Below the pieces are notes generated by a model. That model saw only the letters and a program-made list of their open reading frames with translations. It made no database searches and had not been told where the DNA came from. Below, one piece after another: positions 22,813-32,170 of a DNA stretch of 64,000 nucleotides (positions are counted from its first letter, which is position 1; each line of letters begins with the position of its first letter). Made by a program: the position numbers and the translations under genes. This DNA is from Taxillus chinensis. Taxonomy: Eukaryota; Streptophyta; Magnoliopsida; Santalales; Loranthaceae. The stretch covers positions 15,395,562 to 15,459,561 of the forward strand of contig CM042089.1 in the NCBI GenBank assembly GCA_023512835.1. The letters are read 5' to 3'.

Positions 22813-23039
22813 TTCACCTTCTCCCTCTCCCATCTTTACCCCTCCGTGGCTACCATCTTCGAGCCCTCCGGGGGCACTGCCATAGCGAGGCCCGACCCTT
22901 CTCTCTTCGCAAACGGTCAGACCCACCCGACACTCTTCCTCGACCTAGACTCCTCTCCAGACTCCCCTCCACCCTCTGTCATGTATTTCATCAACCGGGT
23001 CCTTCGGCGGATCTCCTCCTCCTCCATGCTACCTATCAC
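22813..23039 (+). pseudogene. GC-rich gene fragment, possibly GT14 glycosyltransferase (left part)
   Basis: A sharp switch to GC-rich, C-rich DNA after 22800. The frame after the stop at 22810 is open through this segment, but a different frame from about 22990 reads GPSADLLLLHATYHP and continues, across the hAT element, into QNLYLLDLDL at 26408-26450. The block YHPxNxYLLxLDL is typical of plant GT14 (Core-2/I-branching-type) glycosyltransferases. The two frames disagree, so there is a frameshift or this is chance. No intact start is visible: the longest open frame begins with GTG at 22846. The last 8 bases (23032-23039) are the hAT target duplication. Confidence 0.42.
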
Positions 23040-24013
23040 CTATGATGCACCAATATGCTATTTCCCCCAACGAACCAGTGTCACACACGAGTCCGACACG
23101 GACACGCGATCGACGCATCTGCCACACGTTGGTCAACATGTCACAACTTTTCCCGTTCGCAGACGCCGCCGATATGCGATTGTGACACACTACGACGCGA
23201 AGGCATACGTTTTATTTCAAAAAAAAATAACATAAATACCTAAAATCCCTAATCGCGAGGGAGTTCTAGTGCCGCGCCGATCAAACCTCCAGCGTCTCGC
23301 CATCTCCAACTATTCTACCCACTGCCCAGTCCCTGCTTGTCGGTTGCTACTGGCCCACTGCAACTTTACTGGTCCAGATTGCCCCGACGCAATGCAATGA
23401 CGTTGACACCCACTTGTTCGATCAAGTTCATACCTATGTTGCCCACTTGTTGTTTTAATTTATTATTTTCTTTATTTGACTTTGTTTTGTTTTGTTACTT
23501 TGTTATTTTGCTTTATTTGACTTTGTTTTTGTTTTGTTGCCGACGGATGGCTAGTGCGAATATGAATATGTGATGTCAATGTCATGCTTTTCTTTATCAA
23601 TTATCTTCACTTATTACTTATTAGTCATTGTTGCCATTATTGCCATGAGTCCATGACACATATGTGCTTGTGATTACTGATTTGTGAATAATTGAATATA
23701 CGAGTATGCATAAAATTTATATAATTCGTAACATATAAATCAATTAATAAATGATATATATATATATATAATTTGATAGTAAATTAGTAATATATTATAT
23801 TATAAATAGATTTATTTGCTTATTTGTAACATTGAGTATTGAGTAAATATATATTTTATTTGGATTTTGTTTTTCAATTGTGTTTATTTTGTAGAATGGC
23901 CTCTTCTTCAAATATTGTTGGTAGTAATGCTAGTGCTACTAATAATAATGATTCAACTACATCCGAAGATTATGATAAAAAAAACCTTTTGTAGAAATTT
24001 GTTGAAAGATTAG

Positions 24014-25455
24014 ATGGTACAAAAAAAAAGAAAGGGAAATTTGCATTGGAGATGCAAGTTTTGTAAACAAGAAAATAAGAGTTCATACACTAGGGTGAGA
24101 GCTCATTTATTGAAGATTCTTAAACAAGGAATTGGAGCTTGCAAAAAGGTGACAAAGAATTATTTATTGGAGATGCAAAATTTAGAAGAACAAGTGAAGC
24201 AAAAAGAAAGTGAAAATGCACCAAGGAATGTTCCCTTACCTCCTAGTTCTGGTTCCTTAATTGATTCAAAGAAAAGAAAAATTTTGGGTAAGAATGCTAT
24301 TGAGACTGCATTAAACTTGTGTGAGAGAGACCAATTAGATTATGAGATTGCTAGGATGTTTTATTCTGCTGGATTGCCATTTATCCTAGCAAGAAATCCA
24401 TATTTTCAAAGTTGTATTTCTTATGCTGCTAATCATAATCTTGTAGGTTATGTAGCACCTGGATATAATAAGTTGAGGACCACTCTTTTTCAAAACGAGA
24501 AGGATTATATTGATGAGTTGTTATCAACAATTCGGTCGAGCTGGAAAGACAAAGGTGTAAGTATTGTGAGTGATGGATGGAGTGACTCACAAAGGAGACC
24601 TCTTATTAATTTTATTGTAATATGTGATGGTGATGCTATGTTCTTAAAAGAAGTTGATTGTTCGGGGGATGTCAAAGATAAATTCTTTATTGCAAATTTA
24701 ATGAAAGAGGTAATAAATGAGGTTGGACATGAGAATGTTATTCAAGTAATTACAGACAATGCTCCAAATTGCAAGGGTGCAAGGCAGCTTATTGAGCAAG
24801 AGTTTTCATCCATCATTTGGATACCTTGTGTGGTACACACTCTTAATCTTGCTTTAAAGAATATTTGTGCACCAAAAAATGTGGAGAATAATCAGGTTGC
24901 TTATGATACATGTTGTTGGATTTCAAAGATTGTTGAAGATGTTGCTTTCATCAAGAACTTTATTATGAATCATTCGATGACATTGGCAATGTTTAATGAA
25001 TTTGTTAATTTGAAGCTACTTGCCATTGCCGAAACACGTTTTGCTTCAGTGATTGTCATGCTTAGGAGGTTTAAGCTCATCAAAAGTGGTCTTCAAGCCA
25101 TGGTTATTAGTGATAAATGGAGTGTTTACAAGGATGATGATGTGGTAAAGGTTAGGTTGGTTAAAGATAAAATCTTAGAGGGTGAGTGGTGGGAACAAGT
25201 TGGCTATATTCTTTCTTTCACAACTCCAATTTATGACATGCTCCGATTTTGTGATACCGACAAGCCTTGCCTACACTTGGTATATGATATGTGGGATGAA
25301 ATGATTGAAAATGTGAAGAAAGTCATATATATTCATGAAGGGAAAAGACTAGATGAGGAATTCACCTTTTATGAAGTGGTGTATCAAATTCTAGTGGATT
25401 GTTGGACTAACAATAGCACTCCACTACATTGCTTGGCACATGCCTTGAATCCTAG
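24014..25455 (+). pseudogene. hAT transposase, exon 1: BED finger and DUF659-like core
   Basis: From the N-terminus: BED-type zinc finger (WRCKFCKQ...YTRVRAHLL, residues about 12-36), a linker, the conserved DYEIARMFYSAGLPF block (about 108-122), then SIVSDGWSDSQRRPLINF (about 185-202, a DUF659-type region with the catalytic Asp), VITDNAPNCKGA (second conserved Asp), the IPCVVHTLNLALKNI block (about 273-287) and further helical parts. It runs to a consensus donor AG|GTAACA at 25455/25456, then a 81-bp AT-rich intron. An in-frame segment upstream (from 23896) may add residues, but an in-frame TAG near 23992 separates it. Without exon 2 the hAT dimerisation domain is missing. Confidence 0.88.
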
Positions 25456-25536
25456 GTAACATTTATGCTTTAATATTTTTTTAACATATAATTTGTTTTA
25501 ATTAATGTATTTAACAATTTTTTTCTCTTAAACAAG

Positions 25537-26119
25537 GTAATATAGTGATGGATGGCTTAATAAAGATCCTACTAGAGTGCGTCCACACAAAGATGATGAT
25601 ATTAATCAAGGAATAATGAAATATTTAAGGAAATATTTTTCTAACTTGGAAGAGTACACTAAAGTCAATTTGGAGTATGCAAGTTTCTTTGACAAGAGTG
25701 TGGGTTTTAGAGACTTTGATTCCATACAAAATAGGTAGAGTATGGATTCTAAGTCTTGGTGGCTTCTTTATGGTTCAAGTACACCATTACTTCAAAAGAT
25801 AACCTTGAGGCTAGTTATACAACCTTCTTCTTCATCATGTGCCGAAAGAAATTGGAGTACTTACAATTTTGTGCACTCAATTAGAAGAAACAATATATCA
25901 CCAAAACATGTGAAGGACTTGGTTTTCATTCATAGTAATCTTCGTCTTCTATCAAGAAAGACACTACAATATGAACAAGGAGAGGCAAGGATGTGGGATA
26001 TTGGTGGTGATGCATTTGATTCATTTGACGATGTTGGAGTGCTTGAAATTGCAATCCTTTCACTTGATGAGCTGGACATGAAGACTATGATTTTTAGGGA
26101 TGATAATAATGGTGAATGA
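25537..26119 (+). pseudogene. hAT transposase, exon 2 with hATC dimerisation domain
   Basis: After the acceptor at 25535-25536 the phase-matched reading is R, stop (TAA 25538-25540), YSDGWLNKDPTRVRPHKDD, which looks like a nonsense change of an aromatic codon; use of another AG at 25544-25545 would avoid it. A second stop, TAG at 25736-25738, falls where hAT proteins have Trp (NR.SMDSKSWW). Downstream the hATC block is well kept: WWLLYGSSTPLLQKITLRL, SSSSCAERNWSTYNFVHSI, KHVKDLVFIHSNLRLL. The acidic tail ends at 26119. So the copy is probably inactive despite good overall preservation. Confidence 0.86.
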
Positions 26120-26399
26120 TGATAAGTCTATAGTCTCCATTCTCTATTAATAATTAATGTACGATATTTTTCAATTATGTTTTTTATATTTAGTTGTTAA
26201 AACTTGAGATTACAATATTTATTTTCTATGTATGGTGTTTTTCATTAATAATTATGTGTTTGATTATAAATTTAATTATATATGATTTATTAAGAATATA
26301 TATTAATTAACGTATTGAAAACGTATCGAAATGTCAATACTTTGAAGAAGCAAGTGTCACGTGTCGTGTCGTGTCGTGTCGCGTATCCGTGCAACATAG

Positions 26400-26470
26400 C
26401 CTATCACCCCCAAAACCTCTACCTCCTCGATCTAGACCTTTTCGCATCACACGTGGACTGCCTCCAAGCA
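26400..26470 (+). pseudogene. GT14-like gene fragment, right part
   Basis: After the second target duplication copy (26400-26407) the GC-rich sequence resumes and encodes QNLYLLDLDLFASHVDCLQA before a stop. Joined conceptually to the left part at 23031 it completes the YHPxN..LDL block; the join is at the duplicated CCTATCAC. The similarity is short and unverified. Confidence 0.4.
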
Positions 26471-27046
26471 TAAATCTGCTAGCAAGTTTCTAGATTTGAT
26501 AAAGTTAAGAAGCATAGCTTTTAATTTTAGTATAAAATACTTCATGAATGCATGTTTTCAACCACTATATTGTATTTTAACATTCATTTTTTCCCTTCAA
26601 GTCTTTATTTCCAGCTTTCAACTCTGTAGAAACACATGTTAACAAAGAAGCAGTGAGGGTAGACTAGTAGAGATATTTGAAAGGATAATTTTCCATAATC
26701 TCATTCAATCCATCAACTGGCCCTTTATAGGGAACTTACGATACGAATGAGCAATCAAGGGAACATGCTAACAAAGAAATAATCAAATTAAGAAATTAGA
26801 TAAAGCAATATATTTGCTCACGTCACGTCAAGTGAGATGTTCATGGCCGCCTTATTTGCTCACGAAGACCATGCGAGGTCTTGTCTGACAACGTGGCCAT
26901 GTATGCATGCACGGACCTGGGTCATGTGTTGCCCACACACACATCAATTTATTGTCACAGTAGGCTGCTCTAATTGTGTTACAATGACTTCACGGATATA
27001 ATATGTGTTTTGGTGACCCTTTTTTTATTTTGCTTTGTTTCCTTGA
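26471..27046. other. Non-coding spacer
   Basis: No frame, repeat boundary or RNA gene that I can support. It is AT-rich and could be intron or upstream sequence of the exon-like region that follows. Confidence 0.5.
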
Positions 27047-27112
27047 CTTTACTTCTTTGATTGAGGAGTTAGATTCGGATGATGAAGAGCAATTGTTCTC
27101 ATTGCCCAAAGA

Positions 27113-27146
<34 letters not shown>

Positions 27147-27262
27147 TAGATAATATACATGCTAGTCGGTATATTATTGTTTTATTCTAGTTTGCTGCTT
27201 TAGAACGTAAATTCTTCATATTTCCATCAATGTTTCAAGGCAAAATCGAAACCATGGATAAG
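27047..27262 (+). pseudogene. Host-gene-like exons, left side of Gypsy F insertion
   Basis: About 27047-27116 reads DFTSLIEELDSDDEEQLFSL in one frame, then an AT microsatellite (27114-27144) and a typical acceptor TTTTATTCTAG at 27180-27190. From 27191 the frame FAALERKFFIFPSMFQGKI continues open to 27262, where Gypsy F is inserted. After the element the frame resumes at 35297 without a shift. I do not recognise the protein. Codon-like composition and the splice-site context suggest a real gene or recent pseudogene, not a transposon product. The frame is chosen because it is the only one crossing the insertion cleanly. Confidence 0.5.
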
Positions 27263-27600
27263 TGATAGACCTTGTAGGGTCAAGCGTTGCAACCCGAAGT
27301 ACTTGGATATGTTGACTGCTAGCTGGTTGTGGGGATTAGTCTGTTGCTACAGATAGGATGGGAATTATTTGAGTTGCTGCGATTGTAAGCAAGTTTGTTG
27401 CGCATGAATGATGGACTAATTTGTTACGTTTGTTACGGGAGTGGTTGAGCTTTTTTATGAAGTAATGATTTGTTTGATTAGCTATAAATAAATCCACCAA
27501 TTGGGTGTCTGGCATAGAAAAAGAATTGAAAGTAGTGTGTCTCTAACCTAAATCGAAGAAGTTCTTGATTAAAGAATAAATTGCTTGTTGTGTTTCAACA
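27263..27600 (+). repeat. Gypsy F 5' LTR
   Basis: Starts TGATAGACCTTGTAGGGTC and ends GTTTCAACA. It matches 34956-35291 with few differences. TATAAATAAAT near 27485 may be its TATA box. Confidence 0.93.
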
Positions 27601-27604
27601 AATT

Positions 27605-27616
27605 TGGTATCAGAGC
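27605..27616 (+). other. Gypsy F primer binding site
   Basis: TGGTATCAGAGC, four bases after the LTR, complementary to the initiator-Met tRNA end. Confidence 0.93.
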
Positions 27617-27624
27617 ACTATGCC

Positions 27625-28527
27625 ATGGGGACCAACAAAGAACAACTCGACAAGCTAGAGTTTGAACTGCAAGAGATGCGTACAGACTTGCAGTGGTCGG
27701 CCGCCAATACAGGAGATATGTGAGCACAGATGCGGGGAATAGAGGACAATTTAAAAGAAGTCTTTGACTTCTTGGATGGGTTTCGCCTCTCTTGTGAAAA
27801 GACAACACAAACCCCAGGCGGCAAAAAAGGATCCTCATCTCACGGAGGATTTAGTAGAGATGACGCTAACTTCCATTCCAATCACTCACGATTCATTAAA
27901 ATGAATTTCCCAAAATTCTCTGGAAGTTACCCAACCGAGTGGCTCAGTCGAGTGTCTCAATATTTTGATTTTCAAGAAACTGAAGAAGAAAGGCAGGTTG
28001 CTCTAGCCTCCTTCCATCTCAAGGGTGAGGCAAACTAGTGGTGGCAGTGGCTCAAGCGTGTCTAACAAGATGAAGAGCTAATGATTACGTGGGAGTTGTT
28101 CGAATGGGAGATCGTAACACGTTTTGGGCCAACAGGGTATGAATGTTTCGATGAAAACTTATCTCGAGTAAAACAAACCAGTACTCTCAAGGACTACCAA
28201 CATGAATTCGAAAGATTGTCCAACAGAGTTATTAGGTGGCCACATTCAGCTCTGGTGGGAACTTTCCTTGGAGGACTATGAGATGAGATTGCAGATGAGG
28301 TGCCCATGACCCGACCGTAGACATTGTGTGAAGCTATTGGGTTGCAAGGATGAAGGATGAACAGGTCATGAGAAGACGGAGACAAGGGCGCGTGGAAGCA
28401 ATACGAGCTATACCACCAACACTATGCCCTCCTGTGTCACAGCCAGTGGCACCCACAACACAACCAAAGAAGGAGGGTGGCTCTCTCGTTAAGCGCTTAT
28501 CATGGGAAGAAATGCAGCAACAAAGGG
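27625..28527 (+). pseudogene. Gypsy F gag, first part
   Basis: ATG at 27625 opens MGTNKEQLDKLEFELQEM; a TGA at 27721-27723 interrupts, then the frame 27730-28038 holds MNFPKFSGSYPTEWLSRVSQYF and ALASFHLKGEAN, typical gag. A TAG at 28036-28038 precedes WWQW. Frame 28081-28281 (WEIVTRFGPTGYECFDENL, LKDYQHEFERLSNRV) and 28350-28592 follow, with RLSWEEMQQQR as the end before the solo LTR at 28528. The zinc-knuckle part continues after that LTR at 30123. Several TAG stops replace what look like Gln or Trp codons. Confidence 0.85.
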
Positions 28528-30122
28528 TGATATTCCCAGGTTCTAAACGTGATCGTCTTGGTATGCGTGTGTGTATACAGAGAGGGGGGTGAATCTGTAT
28601 ACTTTAAAACTATTCCTTTAGTTTTAAAGAGTAGGATACTTTAGAGGTATTCCAATAGGTGTGGTTCTTGTTTGGGCAGTATGTTGGTGTCTCATGCAAG
28701 ATCAACTAAACAACAGGTATGTATGAAAAGTAAAAGACAAAGACACACGGTTTACGTGGTTCGATCAATGTGATCTACTTCACGGTGGTGAGGGTGTACC
28801 TACACCGAGTCTAATCCACTATCTTCTTTTAATACAGTAGGGTCTAGCCCTTGTTACAATAGGATCAACTCTCTTTTCTTTTAAATGTAAATACAGAAAC
28901 AGTATTACTCCAGAGCTCACTCACTGTGAAGAACTATTTGACGCAATTTGCTGCTGCGTATTCAGCCGTTTGCTATGCTCGACCTTCAACCATTCCTTTT
29001 GCCGAACTCACGATCTGTTCTTTGAATGTATGACGAAGAAAGATAGATTAACTCACTGTTATCTCTCTTTCAATCTTCCTCTCTCTCTCTCTGTATATCA
29101 TATGAACTACTCTGTGTCGCCTTTTTATCTCTTCAGATACGTTTCTTGTCTGCTCAAAAATATTATGGGCGTTATCTTGCAAGTCAGGCACATTCCTTGG
29201 TTTTATAGGTTGGCCAAAGTCAGAAATCCTTCTGCTAGGGTTAAGCATGTTTCTTCCTTCGATCTTTATGGTTGAAACATGTTAAACCACCCTTGGATGA
29301 CATCCATGTGTTTTTCAGTACTTAGCGTACTTAAAACCGCTGCCTGGGTAACGACTTACTTAAATGATGAACTTCAACGTGCTTTGCTCCTCCGCAGCGC
29401 GCTCCGTTCCTTTGACTAGCCACCGCCTCGAAGATATTGCCTCGTAGCATTTCTACGAGTCTACGAGTCTTCATCTTCGACTCTCCGAGTCAGAGTCTTC
29501 GAACTTCTTTATGCTCTCTGGCTTCGAAGCTAGATCAGAATCAGTGCTTAACTGACATCTCATTCTACGAGCCTTTGAGCTCTACGAGTCTTCGAGTCAG
29601 TAATAGCTGCATTCTGCCTTGGCCGATTAACTGTTCACAGGTCTCCGCAACAAGTCCTTCAATCTATGACCCTGCGAGCTTCAACTCTACGACCCTGCAT
29701 GCTGTAACTCTACGAGTCTTTGCTTCGAGTCTGCGAGACGTGGCTTTTCACCTGTATGCACCTTGGGTCTATAAAACTACGACCCTTCGACCCTGTGGCC
29801 CTTCGAGGCTTCGACCCTGTGCCTCTTCAAGGCTTCGACCCTGTGGTCCTTCGAGGGTGCTTCGAGCTCTATGGTCTGATAGTCTACAACCTTCGACCTT
29901 CGAGTCGCTTGATCTACGACCTTTGACCCTACTGGCTACGAGTCTACAGATCTTCAAATTAAGGACGTACATAGGTAGACTTCCTTTACGAGCTCACTCT
30001 AAGAGATCACTCTACGAAGTTATCCAACCAAGTACGGATCTTCGACCCAGACCTTCGACCCTACAAATTCCGCTTCTGCATAATATTGACAACAATGACA
30101 ACTCAACCTCGCGGAAATATAA
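28528..30122 (-). repeat. Solo LTR 'E' with CTTCGA motif array
   Basis: Ends are TGATATTCC and GGAAATATAA (the expected final CA is now AA). The flanking 5 bp AAGGG are identical at 28523-28527 and 30123-30127. No interior or second LTR is present, so it is a solo LTR. Near the left end is GAGAGGGGGGTGAAT, the reverse complement of the CACCCCCCTCT box near the 3' end of the Sirevirus-type LTRs, so its transcription direction is probably minus. About 29430-30070 is an array of TACGAGTCT, CTTCGACCCT and CTTCGAGG words. An open frame through this array joining the gag/protease after it is an artefact. Confidence 0.85.
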
Positions 30123-30990
30123 AAGGGAGAAGGGCCTCTATTTTAATTGCAATGACTGCTTCATTTCAGGGCATAAGTGCAAACCTCCTCAATTATTCGT
30201 GATTAAAGACGAGGAAGACGTGAAAGGTATAACCAACTGCCAGGGCCTTGACAATGGACCCACCACAAATGGACTTAAAGAAATAGAAGGGGGAGATAAG
30301 CAAGCAGAAATCACCCTCCATGCATTCACAGGGTGGAAAGGACCCTATACCATGAAGTTGCAAGCATTTATTGGCAAGAGACCAGTCACGGTGTTGGTCG
30401 ATAGTGGCTCTAGCCACAATTTTGTGAGCAACAAAATTGCCCACCTCCTGCATCTACTAGTCACCTCAACCAAGGAATTTGAGGTGAGAATTTCCAATAG
30501 AGGACAACTTTCTTGTCAAGAGAAGCACGATGCGGTACCTATGGTGATTCAAGGTTTCTCTTTTACAGTTACACTATTGTCTCTTCCATTACAAGGATTG
30601 GATGTTATATTAGGTGTACAATGGCTGGCAGAATTGAGACTGGTGTTGTGTGATTGGCATAATTTAACCATGCAATTTAACTGGAAAGGAGAAGCCAAGG
30701 TGCTTCACGGTAAAAAATATTCTTCTTTTATAGAAATTAATTTGCAATTATTGGAGAAGGCAATTGATGGAGGGGAAACCTTATTTGTTGTAATGGTACA
30801 AGAAGGTAGTGGTGAGGAAGACAAAAACCTCCAGGCACCCAAGGAAATAATTTTTCTTTTGAAGGAATTTGCTACTCTTTTTGATAAGCCACGTTCCTTA
30901 CCCCCGTCTAGGGCAGTTGACCACCAAATTCCATTGAAGGAAGGGATCTCGGCTGTTAATGTTCGTCCTTACAGGTATGCCCACTTCTAG
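30123..30990 (+). pseudogene. Gypsy F zinc knuckle and aspartic protease
   Basis: After the solo LTR the gag frame resumes with EKGLYFNCNDCFISGHKC, a degenerate knuckle, then an acidic linker and the protease: GKRPVTVLVDSGSSHNFVSN with catalytic Asp intact and a retropepsin-like VILGVQWLAEL further on. The end of the frame contains FATLFDKPRSLPPSRAVDHQ, IPLKEG and NVRPYRYAHF, which is the entry to the reverse transcriptase; a TAG at 30988-30990 stops it. In Reina elements this is one continuous polyprotein. Confidence 0.88.
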
Positions 30991-32170
30991 AAGAATGAGA
31001 TTGAGTGTCAAGTGACTGAGATGCTGGAAAATGAGATCATTCGTCCTACCCATAGTCCCTTTTCGTCTCCTATTTTATTGGTAAAGAAAAAGGATGGTTC
31101 CTGGTGGTTTTGTACTGATTATAGGGCTTTAAATGAAGCCACAATCAAGGACCATTTCCCCATTCTAACTGTGGATGACATGATTGACGAGCTGTATGGT
31201 GCCAAGTATTTTACAAAACTTGATCTTAGGGCAGGATATCACTAGATTCGGGTTCATCCTGACGATGTACACAAGACTACATTTCGAACTCACAAAGGGC
31301 ATTTTGAGTACTTGGTTATGCCATTTGGGCTTTGTAATGCCCCATCAACGTTTCAAGCAACGATGAACTCCATTTTCTAGCCGCTTCTGCGTGAGTTTGT
31401 CCTTGTATTTTTTTATGATATTTTAATATACAGTCAATCATGGGAAGTGCATTTAGAGCATATTAAAGTAGTATTCAAAATTTTACAAGTTTAGCAAAAA
31501 AAATTAAAATACTCTAAGTGTGCATTTGGACAACTTAAGGTAGAGTACCTAGGGCATTTCATTTCCAATGAAGGGGTGCAAGTGGATGAAAGCATGATTG
31601 CAGCAATGAAGAGGTGGCCTAGACCAACCACTGTTATTGAACTTAGAGGATTCTTGGACTGACTGGTTATTACAGCAAGTTTGTGTGTAACTACGGTACT
31701 AATGCAGCCCCACTGACTCAATTATTGAGAAAAGGGCAATTCCATTGGAACAAAAAGGCCGAAATAGCTTTTGATGAACTTAAGACCGCAATGACCACTA
31801 CCCAGTATTAGCTATGCCCAATTTTAATAAAACTTTTGACATTGAAGCCAATGCTTCAGATGCAGGCATAAGGGCGGTACTATCCCAAAGAGGACTGCCA
31901 GTTTATGTTAAGCCTTGGGTCAAATCATGGCCCATCTATTCCAAGGAAATGTTAGCTATCATGGAGGCAGTTCGGTGCTGGAGACCTTATCTCCTAGGCA
32001 GGAAATTCCAAATAGTGATTGATCAATGAAGTTTACGTTTTTTTAGAACAACGGGTTTCTACCCAGAGCATCAAAAGTGGGTCACTAAGTTACTTGGCTA
32101 TGAGTATGAAATCAAGTACAGGACGGGTAAGGAGAATAGTTTAGCAAACTCATTATCAAGAGAAAACGGA
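30991..32170 (+). pseudogene. Gypsy F reverse transcriptase and RNase H
   Basis: [12 protein letters not shown]...[36 protein letters not shown], then TAG where Gln is expected (31243-31245), [33 protein letters not shown], a TAG after NSIF, and the active site FFYDILIYS, where the first Asp of FFDD is Tyr. Another TAG lies before [12 protein letters not shown] frameshift around 31660 follows RGFLD. RNase H (31814-32029 and on to 32165) has EANASDAGI in place of the usual TDAS, so its catalytic Asp is also lost, and ends with KYRTGKENSLANSLSR. The domain is clearly non-functional. Confidence 0.9.

Larger units (their letters stand above)
23040..26399 (+). mobile_element. hAT DNA transposon with 8-bp target duplication
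   Basis: The ends are inverted: left CTATGATGCACCAATATGC and, read on the opposite strand, right CTATGTTGCACGGATACGC (about 15 of 19 match). The flanking 8 bp CCTATCAC are identical at 23032-23039 and 26400-26407, the length typical for hAT. The interior has a transposase gene on the plus strand with one short intron. Terminal regions have GTGTC/CGTGTCGTGTC-type subterminal repeats (26350-26385; 23080-23110 in the opposite sense). Length is 3360 bp, close to complete. The transposase has at least one nonsense codon, so the copy is probably non-autonomous but might still be mobilised. Confidence 0.9.

Noticed and set aside
29437..30120. N-terminal ~220 codons of a long open frame as a novel repeat protein
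   Set aside because: The region is solo LTR E, bounded by a perfect AAGGG duplication; translation only reflects a DNA motif array.
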